A DNA stretch of 8,601 nucleotides, from NCBI GenBank assembly GCA_021793095.1, contig JAJYTK010000032.1:1-8601 (forward strand). Reading direction: 5' to 3'. The DNA is from Pseudomonadota bacterium. GTDB taxonomy: Bacteria; Pseudomonadota; Gammaproteobacteria; Burkholderiales; Burkholderiaceae_B. The position numbers and the translations under genes are program-made. The stretch's first letter is position 1. Every line of letters begins with the position of its first letter. Positions 1 through 5,716 of the stretch are shown here, piece after piece. Below the pieces are notes generated by a model that saw nothing but the letters and a program-made list of their open reading frames with translations, ran no database searches and was not told the origin of the DNA.

Positions 1-444
1 TCCTTTCCGGCTGATGGGCTTTTAGAATGGGGCGGAATTGATCTCGCTGCATTAGGAGACGATATTGAAATCATTGTAGAAGACAAATCCGTGCACTTTA
101 GGATCAATAGCGAGTTATTGTTTCCTTCGGGACAAGCCGATTTAAGCTTAGAAGGGCTCAGGGTATTAAAAAAACTACTGCCCGTTTTTCAGCATAATGA
201 TGTCTTAATCACCGTCTCAGGGCATACCGATTCGCTGCCTATTCGTAGCCACCGGTTTCCTTCTAATTGGGAACTCTCGAGCGCACGGGCGGGGAGTGTC
301 GTGCGCTATCTTGAGGCAAACGGGACATCAAGCAACCGTTTAAGAGCTATTGGTCATGCGGATACTCAACCTATCAGTGATAATGCGACAGCTAAGGGTC
401 GCGCACTTAATCGGAGAGTAGAACTCAGCATTAGCTTTGATTAA
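1..444 (+). CDS. MotB/MotD-type flagellar motor protein, OmpA-like C-terminal domain (5' truncated)
   Basis: The frame is open from base 1 to the TAA at 442-444, giving the last 147 residues of a protein that starts outside the window. It is an OmpA-like peptidoglycan-binding domain. A strand with ELLFPSGQADLS is followed by the SGHTDSLPI motif, then the helix FPSNWELSSARAGSVVRYL, and the closing NATAKGRALNRRVELSI with its conserved Arg residues. The PSNWELSxARA wording is typical of MotB and of the MotD paralogue, the stator subunit that anchors the motor to peptidoglycan in the periplasm. The N-terminal membrane segment and plug that would prove a stator identity are not in the window, so another OmpA-family envelope protein remains possible. 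A motA/motC-type gene would be expected just upstream. Confidence 0.8.
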   Translation, partial: SFPADGLLEWGGIDLAALGDDIEIIVEDKSVHFRINSELLFPSGQADLSLEGLRVLKKLLPVFQHNDVLITVSGHTDSLPIRSHRFPSNWELSSARAGSVVRYLEANGTSSNRLRAIGHADTQPISDNATAKGRALNRRVELSISFD

Positions 445-465
445 TTTCTTTGCATCGGCTAAAGT
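437..465 (+). promoter_or_regulatory. Putative sigma-70 promoter for the TPP-riboswitch transcript
   Basis: TTGATT at 437-442 and TAAAGT at 460-465 match the -35 and -10 consensus at four of six positions each, with an ideal 17-base spacer. The -35 overlaps the end of the preceding gene. Transcription would start near 472, just ahead of the aptamer at 479, the usual geometry for a riboswitch leader. This is read by eye only. Confidence 0.4.
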
Positions 466-478
466 GTTTAACACACAA

Positions 479-560
479 GACACGGGGTGTCCTGCGTATT
501 AGCAGGACTGAGACCACACCCGTCGAACCTGATCCAGTTCATACTGGCGGAGGGATGTCA
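479..560 (+). promoter_or_regulatory. TPP riboswitch aptamer (THI element)
   Basis: All conserved THI-box blocks are present in order: CGGGGTG (483-489), CTGAGA (508-513), ACCC (518-521), GAACCTGATC (525-534) and the GGAGGGA block (549-555). Helices can be paired by eye: P1 479-482 with 556-559, P2 485-489 with 517-521, P3 490-495 with 502-507, and the second arm 534-538 with 543-547. This is the thiamin-pyrophosphate aptamer class found upstream of thiC, thiM and tenA. In proteobacteria TPP binding normally lowers expression. It directly precedes the SDR/monooxygenase operon and no other gene, so it should control those two genes. Confidence 0.95.
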
Positions 561-619
561 GGCCCAGCGCACCTCACCCGCGATATCTGCTGTCTCAGAC
601 TGTCGCGGCGCGTCGGGCC
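561..619 (+). promoter_or_regulatory. Long hairpin in the riboswitch expression platform
   Basis: Three nested stems can be drawn. GGCCC 561-565 pairs with GGGCC 615-619, GCGC 567-570 with 608-611, and CGCGA 579-583 with TCGCG 603-607. A small GTC/GAC hairpin (592-600) caps the structure. The unpaired segment CCTCA at 572-576 is complementary to TGAGG at 642-646, the ribosome-binding region of the next gene, so this arm may take part in switching. The structure was drawn by hand without energy calculation. Confidence 0.5.
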
Positions 620-630
620 AGCAGTCCTTC

Positions 631-654
631 GCCTCATTTAATGAGGCTTTTTTT
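631..654 (+). terminator. Riboswitch terminator that also contains the ribosome-binding site
   Basis: GCCTCAT (631-637) pairs perfectly with ATGAGGC (641-647) around a TTA loop and is followed by seven T residues (648-654), the form of an intrinsic terminator. The ATG of the SDR gene begins at 655, straight after the T tract. The only plausible Shine-Dalgarno sequence is GAGG at 643-646, eight bases from the ATG and inside the 3' arm. When the stem forms it would both stop transcription and hide the ribosome-binding site. Confidence 0.8.
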
Positions 655-1431
655 ATGTCTAAGCATGAAATAATTGATTTATCCGAGCAGGTTGTTCTGA
701 TTACAGGAGCTGCACGAGGGCTCGGGCGTGCACTTAGCCAGGCATTTGCAGCACAAGGTGCGCATGTCATTATTAATTACTATAAAAGTGCAGCAGCTGC
801 TGAACGTCTGGCCAAAGAAATTGGTGACAAAGCCATTGCCATACAAGCCGATGTGCGTGATGCGCAGGCAGTGCAGGCGATGGTGTCCCAAGCACAATCT
901 CATTTTAATGCACCCATCAGCACATTGGTAAATAACGCTTTGCCCGAATTTAAGTTTGATGGGGATGCAAGAGCCAAGGCTGAAAACATTAGCTGGTCAG
1001 CGATAGAGCAGCAAATGGGTGGTGTACAAAGTGCTGTAAACGCGATCCAGGCGGTCTTACCCGGGATGACTGATCTTGGCTTTGGACGGATCATCAATAT
1101 TGGCACTAACCTTGTTCAAAATCCGGTTGTTCCTTATCACGATTACATTGCAGCTAAATCTGCATTATTGGCATTGACCCGCACCTTTGCCCATGACTTG
1201 GGCCCCAAGGGAATTACGGTCAATATGATTTCGGGGGGGTTGTTACGCACTACTGATGCATCGGCCGCCACGCCGGATGCGGTATTTGAGTTGATAGCAC
1301 AAAATACCCCTCTGCAGCGGGTGACTACCCCCGCCGAGTTGGCTGATACAGCTTTGTTTTTTGCCTCTCCATGGGCGCGTGCGGTCACGGGACAAAATCT
1401 GATTGTTGATGGAGGCTTGGTCAAGCAATGA
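655..1431 (+). CDS. Short-chain dehydrogenase/reductase (FabG-like) under TPP riboswitch control
   Basis: This is a 258-residue classical SDR with a Rossmann fold and NAD(P)H-dependent reductase/dehydrogenase chemistry. Visible motifs are TGAARGLG (17-24) for the cofactor, ADVRD (65-69), VNNA (92-95), the catalytic YIAAK (Tyr164, Lys168) and the C-terminal VTGQNLIVDGGL. The position 13 residues before the catalytic Tyr is Thr151 rather than the usual Ser. The NYYKS after the second strand suggests NADPH, as an inference. The ATG at 655 is chosen because an SD (GAGG) sits eight bases upstream; the frame stays open further upstream, but that part would translate the riboswitch. The stop overlaps the next start (ATGA). 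Annotation pipelines would call it 3-oxoacyl-ACP reductase, but the riboswitch argues for a thiamin-linked substrate. I recall SDR genes (oarX) being reported under THI elements in comparative-genomics work, but cannot verify that here. Confidence 0.88.
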   Translation: MSKHEIIDLSEQVVLITGAARGLGRALSQAFAAQGAHVIINYYKSAAAAERLAKEIGDKAIAIQADVRDAQAVQAMVSQAQSHFNAPISTLVNNALPEFKFDGDARAKAENISWSAIEQQMGGVQSAVNAIQAVLPGMTDLGFGRIINIGTNLVQNPVVPYHDYIAAKSALLALTRTFAHDLGPKGITVNMISGGLLRTTDASAATPDAVFELIAQNTPLQRVTTPAELADTALFFASPWARAVTGQNLIVDGGLVKQ

Positions 1432-2729
1432 GTCGTCAAATGCATTTAAATCTCTTTATCTTAGCCTGCGGCCACCATCAAGCGGCATGGCGTCATCCAG
1501 ATTCTCATATCGATGAGTTGGGTTCGCTGGATTATTATGTTTCTTTGGCGCGCATGGCTGAAAAAGCCAAGTTTGATGCTGTGTTTTTTGCTGACGGTCA
1601 ATATAATTTTGACTTGGCTAATAGTCCCCGATGGTTTATTGAGCCCCTCAGCACATTATCCGCTTTAGCTGCACACACCGAGCGTATCGGTTTCATCACC
1701 ACAGTATCCAGTACCTTTTATACACCATTTTTAGCAGCACGAATGCTGGCATCTATTGATCATTTGTCCAAGGGGCGGGTGGGCTGCAACATCGTCACCT
1801 CCATGTATGACGTAGAGGCCCGTAATTACAATTTACCCAAGATGCCAGCACATGATGTTCGCTATGCACGCGCACAAGAATTCATTGAGGTGATCAATGC
1901 TTTATGGGACTCATGGGCCGATAATGCGTTAATTGCCGATCGAAAGGGCTTATATGCCGATGTGGAAAAAATCCAAGCGCTCAATCACGAAGGTGAGCAT
2001 TTCTTGGTGGATGGTCCGCTGACCGTACCGCGAGGTCCCCAGGGCCGACCTGTTTTAATTCAGGCAGGTTCGTCAGAACCAGGACGTGAGTTGGCGGCAC
2101 AATTTGCAGAGGCCATTTACGCAGTGGCCTATGATTTGGCTTCTGCGCAGTCATATTACAGGGATATTAATGCACGTGTGCAAAAGCACCGCCCTGGGTT
2201 TAAACCTGTTATTTTGCCGGGCTTAGTGACTTATGTGGCGTCTACCGAGGCGGAGGCACGCGCCAAACAGCGCGAGCTAGACGAATACCTGCCGACAGAA
2301 TCTGCATTGCAGCAATTGAGCACCTACATCGGTCAAGACTGCAGTGATTGGCCCTTGGACGAGCCATTGCCGGCGCTCACCCCATTGGATGAGTTTACGG
2401 GCCCCAAAGGTCGCTATATGACTATTTTGAGAATCATTGAAACAGAAAAGCCAACGCTAAGAGAGCTGCTCGGGCGCCTGGCTGCAGGGGGAGGACATTG
2501 CACCATGATAGGCACACCCGATAAGATTGCCGATCAAATGGAGCAGTGGTTTAAAAATGAGGGTGCCGATGGGTTTAATCTCATGCCGCCATCCTTACCT
2601 CATAGCTTGCAAGATTTCATCGAACAGGTGGTGCCAGAGCTCAGAAAGCGAGGATTATTTCGCAGTGAATATACAGGTGATACATTGCGAGAACATTTTG
2701 GCTTGAGCCGTCCCGATTTAGTACGTTAA
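1428..2729 (+). CDS. Nitrilotriacetate-monooxygenase-type (LLM class) FMN-dependent monooxygenase
   Basis: The product has 433 residues, the usual length of the NtaA/SnaA/DszA branch of the bacterial luciferase-like superfamily. These TIM-barrel enzymes use reduced FMN, supplied by a separate reductase, and O2. Family landmarks are GHHQAAWRHP (15-24), FFADG (53-57), ERIGFITTVSSTF (85-97), SKGRVGCNIVTS (114-125), PVLIQAGSSEPGRELAA (208-224), GTPDKIADQ (362-370), DGFNLMPP (381-388) and the ending YTGDTLREHFGL. The ATG overlaps the SDR stop by ATGA, so translation is probably coupled; GGAGG at 1411-1415 lies 12 bases upstream, rather far. A second in-frame ATG (1440) is possible. The flavin reductase partner is not in the window. 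The substrate is unknown: family members oxidise aminocarboxylates, sulfur heterocycles and related compounds. The TPP switch suggests a thiamin-related ring or sulfur compound (inference). Confidence 0.88.
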   Translation: MSRQMHLNLFILACGHHQAAWRHPDSHIDELGSLDYYVSLARMAEKAKFDAVFFADGQYNFDLANSPRWFIEPLSTLSALAAHTERIGFITTVSSTFYTPFLAARMLASIDHLSKGRVGCNIVTSMYDVEARNYNLPKMPAHDVRYARAQEFIEVINALWDSWADNALIADRKGLYADVEKIQALNHEGEHFLVDGPLTVPRGPQGRPVLIQAGSSEPGRELAAQFAEAIYAVAYDLASAQSYYRDINARVQKHRPGFKPVILPGLVTYVASTEAEARAKQRELDEYLPTESALQQLSTYIGQDCSDWPLDEPLPALTPLDEFTGPKGRYMTILRIIETEKPTLRELLGRLAAGGGHCTMIGTPDKIADQMEQWFKNEGADGFNLMPPSLPHSLQDFIEQVVPELRKRGLFRSEYTGDTLREHFGLSRPDLVR

Positions 2730-2730
2730 A

Positions 2731-2756
2731 AAAAGCCAGGCATCAGCCTGGCTTTT
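2731..2756. terminator. Bidirectional intrinsic terminator between the TPP operon and mgtE
   Basis: AAAAGCCAGGC (2731-2741) and GCCTGGCTTTT (2746-2756) form a perfect 11-bp stem with an ATCA loop. The T tract on the plus strand and the A tract at 2728-2734 let it act in both directions. It lies two bases after the monooxygenase stop and 28 bases past the mgtE stop, as expected for convergent genes. Confidence 0.9.
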
Positions 2757-2784
2757 ATAGGTCAAAAATATATTTAATTTTAGA

Positions 2785-4137
2785 TTAAGCGGGGAAATCA
2801 AGCATGAGATTGGCGACATTAAAATAAATTAATACACCCGCAGCATCACAGATTGAGGTGATGAGCGGCGCACTGGCCGAGGCAGGATCCATTTTGAATC
2901 GTGTCAGCACAAAGGGCAGTGACATGCCAATCACGCTACCCACAATAACTATTAATATCATGGTGGTTGCCACAATAAAGGCCAATACCGCCCCGCCTCT
3001 GACGAGTCCCACTAACGATACGGCAGCGGCCATGCTGACCCCCAATAACACCGCAACGGTGATTTCTTTACTGAGCATTTGGAACCAGTCACGCATGCGT
3101 ACTTCACCCGTGGCCAGTGCACGTACCATCAGAGTGGCACTTTGCGAGCCTGCGTTGCCACCACTATCGACTAATAAGGGCAGGAAAAACACGAGGGCAA
3201 CCATGCTCTCAATCAGGCCTTCAAAGTATGCGATACCCGCCCCGGAAAAGACATTACCAAAAACCAGAATCACCAGCCAAAACACGCGCATTCGGTATAA
3301 AGTACCAATGCTCGCATCTTTGAGTGACATCGCAGGAGAGCCATCTACCGCCCCCAGGCGCATTTGGTCATCGGTGCTTTCTTCTTGGGTAACATCCAAG
3401 GCGTCATCATGGGTAATGATTCCAACCAAGCGATCGGTATCATCAATGACCGGCAATGAAATTAAGTCATAGTGTGCAATGAAATGCGCCGCCTCACTCT
3501 GTGGGTCATTGACCCGACAGTGAATGACATCGGTCACCATGACACTGCTGAGCTTGGTCGAAGAAGGAGCCAGTAAAAGATCGCGTAAAGAAATAGTCCC
3601 AATCAGATGGCGCTGATCATCAATGATATATATCTGATAGATGGTTTCGGCATCGGGTGCCTCTTGCCGGATTCGTTGCAGCGCCTCGGCAGCTGTTAGG
3701 TTTTGCGACAAGCTAATATAGGCCGATGTCATAATGGCGCCGGCGGTGCCTTCCTCGTAGCTGGCCAGCATGCGGATATCTTCGCGTTCTGCATGGGCGA
3801 GCCCAGGCAAAATGCTTAGGCGCTCATCTTCGGACAGGCGATTATATAGGTCAGCTCGTTCATCATGATCCATCAATGCGAATAGCTCGGTGAGCTCGGA
3901 ACGGCTCATCAGCTCGGCAAGCTCGGACTGCATGGCAGGACGCAGGTAACCAAAAATACTCGATTGCTCTTTGGGCGTATACCGTCGCAAAAAATTCAAA
4001 GCCATTTCGGGGTCACACTCACAAAGCACATAGGCCAAGTCAGGTGCGGGCAAAGGCCGTAAAAGCTCGATACCCTGTTGCCAATCATTGTTGGCGACGG
4101 CGGCTTGAACTTCTTGAACGATTTGATCGAGTTCCAT
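2785..4137 (-). CDS. mgtE: Magnesium transporter/channel MgtE
   Basis: The 450-residue product has standard MgtE length and order. An acidic helical N domain (about 20-125) is followed by EEGTAGAIMT leading into two CBS domains (about 135-190 and 198-250). A connecting helix then leads to five predicted membrane helices (about 285-445). Pore-family signatures are present: FFLPLLVDSGGNAGSQSATLMVRALATG (about 317-344), and DPASASAPLITSICDAAG (417-434), where Asp431 corresponds to the conserved pore aspartate of the family. MgtE dimers in the inner membrane conduct Mg2+ and are gated by Mg2+ binding to the cytosolic N/CBS domains. The ATG is preceded by AAGGA seven to eight bases upstream. The gene stands alone, transcribed away from metF, behind a leader of about 350 nt with a short ORF and competing hairpins. 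Confidence 0.96.
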   Translation of the reverse strand: MELDQIVQEVQAAVANNDWQQGIELLRPLPAPDLAYVLCECDPEMALNFLRRYTPKEQSSIFGYLRPAMQSELAELMSRSELTELFALMDHDERADLYNRLSEDERLSILPGLAHAEREDIRMLASYEEGTAGAIMTSAYISLSQNLTAAEALQRIRQEAPDAETIYQIYIIDDQRHLIGTISLRDLLLAPSSTKLSSVMVTDVIHCRVNDPQSEAAHFIAHYDLISLPVIDDTDRLVGIITHDDALDVTQEESTDDQMRLGAVDGSPAMSLKDASIGTLYRMRVFWLVILVFGNVFSGAGIAYFEGLIESMVALVFFLPLLVDSGGNAGSQSATLMVRALATGEVRMRDWFQMLSKEITVAVLLGVSMAAAVSLVGLVRGGAVLAFIVATTMILIVIVGSVIGMSLPFVLTRFKMDPASASAPLITSICDAAGVLIYFNVANLMLDFPA

Positions 4138-4205
4138 ATCAGTTTCCTTTTATTTACTAAGCCATTCCTTACTGATTCCAAAAAAAGAAAAACAAAAGGA
4201 TCTCC

Positions 4206-4224
4206 TCGGACGCCTAAGCTCCGA
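4206..4224 (-). terminator. Possible terminator-like hairpin in the mgtE leader
   Basis: On the minus strand TCGGA, then GC, TTAG, GC and a bulged G, then TCCGA form a compact stem. A T-rich run, interrupted by single G and C residues, follows at about 4179-4197. Eight bases separate stem and T tract, which is longer than usual, so this is only a candidate attenuator terminator. Confidence 0.3.
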
Positions 4225-4314
4225 ACAGATAAAAACCCTTTCTGCGCAGCGAACTGCCAGAAATAAGGCACCGGATAAAGAAAATAGGAAAAGGCCGGGG
4301 AGGCATTTGGGCCG

Positions 4315-4337
4315 TTTCGTCACGTCAAAGGACGAAA
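4315..4337 (-). repeat. Perfect 7-bp stem hairpin in the mgtE leader
   Basis: TTTCGTC (4337-4331) and GACGAAA (4321-4315) on the minus strand form a perfect 7-bp stem with a nine-base loop. It sits between GGAGGC (4357-4352) and GCCTCC (4304-4299), which could close around it as a longer-range helix. Confidence 0.55.
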
Positions 4338-4368
4338 GGTCAGAAGAGAGAGCCTCCTAACAAAAGCT

Positions 4369-4417
4369 CTGTTTGTCAGGAAGCGCAAGTAATACAGATG
4401 AGTTTCCTAACAAACAG
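4369..4417 (-). repeat. 14-bp inverted repeat spanning the leader ORF stop codon
   Basis: On the minus strand CTGTTTGTTAGGAA (4417-4404) can pair along all 14 positions, with one G-U wobble, with TTCCTGACAAACAG (4382-4369) around a 21-base loop. The 5' arm includes the last codons and the TAG of the 17-codon ORF, so a ribosome ending there would block this hairpin. A second TTTGTTAGGA at 4364-4355 can pair instead with 4381-4372. Confidence 0.75.
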
Positions 4418-4460
4418 GGCCGCCATGTGTACGGCAACTTTCACCAGGTTCTGTATCCAT
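4407..4460 (-). CDS. 17-residue leader peptide ORF upstream of mgtE
   Basis: The ORF reads MDTEPGESCRTHGGPVC and ends with TAG. It has a strong Shine-Dalgarno sequence, AAGGAG (4474-4469), eight bases before the ATG, better than that of several full-length genes here. An extended -10 promoter lies about 30 bases upstream. The start of the peptide is rich in acidic residues and proline (D2, E4, P5, E7). This recalls MgtL (MEPDP...) of enterobacteria, where such a start destabilises the translating ribosome at low Mg2+. The stop codon lies in the first arm of a 14-bp inverted repeat, so ribosome position could decide RNA folding ahead of the Mg2+ transporter gene. The mechanism is inferred. A chance ORF cannot be excluded without homologues. 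Confidence 0.45.
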   Translation of the reverse strand: MDTEPGESCRTHGGPVC

Positions 4461-4491
4461 TGCGGTTTCTCCTTAGCTTGCAATCCGAGAA

Positions 4492-4520
4492 AGTATAGCA
4501 GGGTTTTTACTAGGACTGCA
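4492..4520 (-). promoter_or_regulatory. mgtE: Putative extended -10 promoter for the mgtE leader
   Basis: On the minus strand TGCTATACT provides an extended -10 (TG, one base, TATACT at 4497-4492). A weak -35, TTGCAG, lies 18 bases upstream. Transcription would begin near 4485, with the leader ORF start about 25 bases downstream. Confidence 0.45.
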
Positions 4521-4645
4521 AACAAATTCCATTGAAAAACGCCTGAAACCAACAGAGCCTAACGGGTTGTTTCAACTGGTAGTAAACCGCTTAGGGGGGT
4601 GCATTTTTGTAGAAAGGGTTTTTATTTCTTATAGCGCCCATTTAA

Positions 4646-4658
4646 TGAATTTTATTCA
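4646..4658 (+). promoter_or_regulatory. metF: MetR-type operator upstream of metF
   Basis: TGAATTTTATTCA matches the MetR recognition pattern TGAA-N5-TTCA exactly and extends to a 15-bp palindrome (4645-4659). It lies 118 bases before the metF ATG, just ahead of a possible -10 (TATTTT, 4685-4690) that lacks a good -35, as expected for an activated promoter. A near match, TGAAGGAAATTAA, is at 4709-4721. The metR gene is the next gene after metF. Confidence 0.65.
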
Positions 4659-4763
4659 TATAGTAATTGAAGACAACCATTTTTTATTTTGACTTAACTC
4701 GTTTAACATGAAGGAAATTAAAGAACATCTATCTAAAGAGCTATTTTTCACGATGAGGGGTTT

Positions 4764-5630
4764 ATGAGTGTGTTGAGTGTGAGCGCAGAGTTTTTTCCAC
4801 CTCGGGATATTCCCGCTAGAGAGCGGCTGTTGCGTGCAGCAAAGGCATTGATGGGCTCAGGTATTGAATTTATCAGCGTGACCTTTGGTGCGGGCGGATC
4901 CACCCAGAAAGGCACTGTACAAACTGTTGAGTCATTGCAGCGGCTGGGTTTTGAGGTGGTCCCGCATCTTTCCTGTATTGGGACTCACCAGCAGGAACTC
5001 CTTGATTTGCTGGATCATTACAAGGCACTGGGGGTGAGGCGCCTAGTGGTCTTGCGCGGGGATATTCCCTCAGGGATGGGCGCTTTTGATGGGCCAATGC
5101 GTTATGCGCGCGATTTAGTGTTATTTATTCGCGAGCATTATGGTGATCATTTCCATCTTTATGTGGCTGCTTATCCAGAAATGCATCCTGAGGCTGAAAC
5201 CTTTGCAGAAGATCTCGAGCATTATGTCCACAAGGCTAATGCAGGGGCTGATGCAGGGATTACTCAGTATTTTTTTAATGCGGCTGCCTATGAGGATTTT
5301 CTCGAACGCAGTGCACGTAAAGGAGCGCAAATACCAGTCATTCCGGGGATCATGCCCATCACTAATGCCAAACAGATCTTACGTTTCTCCAAGATGTGTG
5401 GTGCGGATGTTCCGCGCTGGATACGATTGCGATTACAGGATTTTGGTGATGACCGCCGCTCTATTAGGGATTTTGGCATTGATGTCGCGACCAAACTGTG
5501 CGCTGAGCTGATCGATCTGGGTGCACCAGGATTTCATTTTTATGCCCTCAACCAAGCAGAGGCTACGCTGGCTGTCATGCGCAACCTCAACCTTACCGAG
5601 CAAAGAAGCAAAGAATCTGCACTGATTTAG
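4764..5630 (+). CDS. metF: Methylenetetrahydrofolate reductase MetF
   Basis: The 288-residue product is a FAD-dependent TIM-barrel enzyme, close to the 296 residues of the E. coli protein. It reduces 5,10-methylene- to 5-methyl-tetrahydrofolate, the methyl donor for methionine synthesis in the cytosol. Visible family motifs are AEFFPPR (8-14, Glu9 matching the catalytic Glu28 of E. coli), FISVTFGAGGS, PHLSCIG, LRGDIPSG (Asp100 matching Asp120), VAAYPEMHPEA, GADAGITQYFF (Gln168 matching Gln183) and PGIMPITN. The C-terminus has GFHFYALNQ. The start at 4764 follows GAGG at 4755-4758. The N-terminus is short, beginning only eight residues before the catalytic Glu, but an in-frame TAA at 4734 limits extension. 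It is convergent with metR; no clear terminator is seen in the 86-base gap. Confidence 0.97.
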   Translation: MSVLSVSAEFFPPRDIPARERLLRAAKALMGSGIEFISVTFGAGGSTQKGTVQTVESLQRLGFEVVPHLSCIGTHQQELLDLLDHYKALGVRRLVVLRGDIPSGMGAFDGPMRYARDLVLFIREHYGDHFHLYVAAYPEMHPEAETFAEDLEHYVHKANAGADAGITQYFFNAAAYEDFLERSARKGAQIPVIPGIMPITNAKQILRFSKMCGADVPRWIRLRLQDFGDDRRSIRDFGIDVATKLCAELIDLGAPGFHFYALNQAEATLAVMRNLNLTEQRSKESALI

Positions 5631-5716
5631 TGTAGTGATCGATGCTGACGAGAGTAAAGTTAGCCTGGTCTGGAGGAATATGGGTGGGCGAATCACAAGC
5701 ACATCGGCATAAGCGC

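Larger units (their letters stand above)
4138..4485 (-). promoter_or_regulatory. Structured 5' leader of mgtE (candidate attenuator)
   Basis: If the promoter at 4492-4520 is right, mgtE has an untranslated leader of about 350 nt, far longer than needed. In transcript order it contains a 17-codon ORF, a 14-bp inverted repeat around its stop codon, and a second copy of TTTGTTAGGA that can compete for the same partner. Next come a CGTC/GACG hairpin (4315-4337), a GCAG-TTCG-CTGC tetraloop hairpin (4246-4257), a TCGGA/TCCGA hairpin (4206-4224) and a T-rich tract (4179-4197). The strict M-box (ykoK) core could not be recognised. The layout suggests transcription attenuation responding to translation of the leader ORF, which is an inference. 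Confidence 0.5.

Noticed and set aside
464..474. Palindrome GTGTTTAACAC before the riboswitch
   Set aside because: It is short and AT-rich, overlaps the proposed -10, and lies near the expected transcription start. It could be an operator, but nothing else supports it.
487..654. In-frame upstream extension of the SDR reading frame
   Set aside because: It would translate the TPP aptamer and terminator. The protein family starts near residue 1 of the 655 ATG, which has its own Shine-Dalgarno sequence.
2858..3472. 204-codon open frame on the plus strand
   Set aside because: It lies antisense to mgtE, shows no recognisable domain and is rich in residues expected from reading mgtE backwards.
3996..4271. 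91-codon minus-strand open frame running into mgtE
   Set aside because: It is out of frame with mgtE, overlaps its N-terminal coding part and the structured leader, and has no recognisable protein features.
4138..4500. M-box (ykoK) magnesium riboswitch upstream of mgtE
   Set aside because: A short stretch (GTTAGGAGGCTC) resembles the conserved GTTAGGTGAGGCTCC, but the CTGCTGCCC core and the other conserved blocks are not visible. A covariance-model search (RF00380) with a significant hit would reverse this.
4501..4763. SAH or SAM riboswitch, or MetJ boxes, upstream of metF
   Set aside because: No AGACGTCT-like repeats and no recognisable SAM/SAH aptamer core; the MetR palindrome is sufficient.
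5631..5716. Terminator between convergent metF and metR
   Set aside because: No stem followed by a T tract was found in this 86-base gap on either strand.
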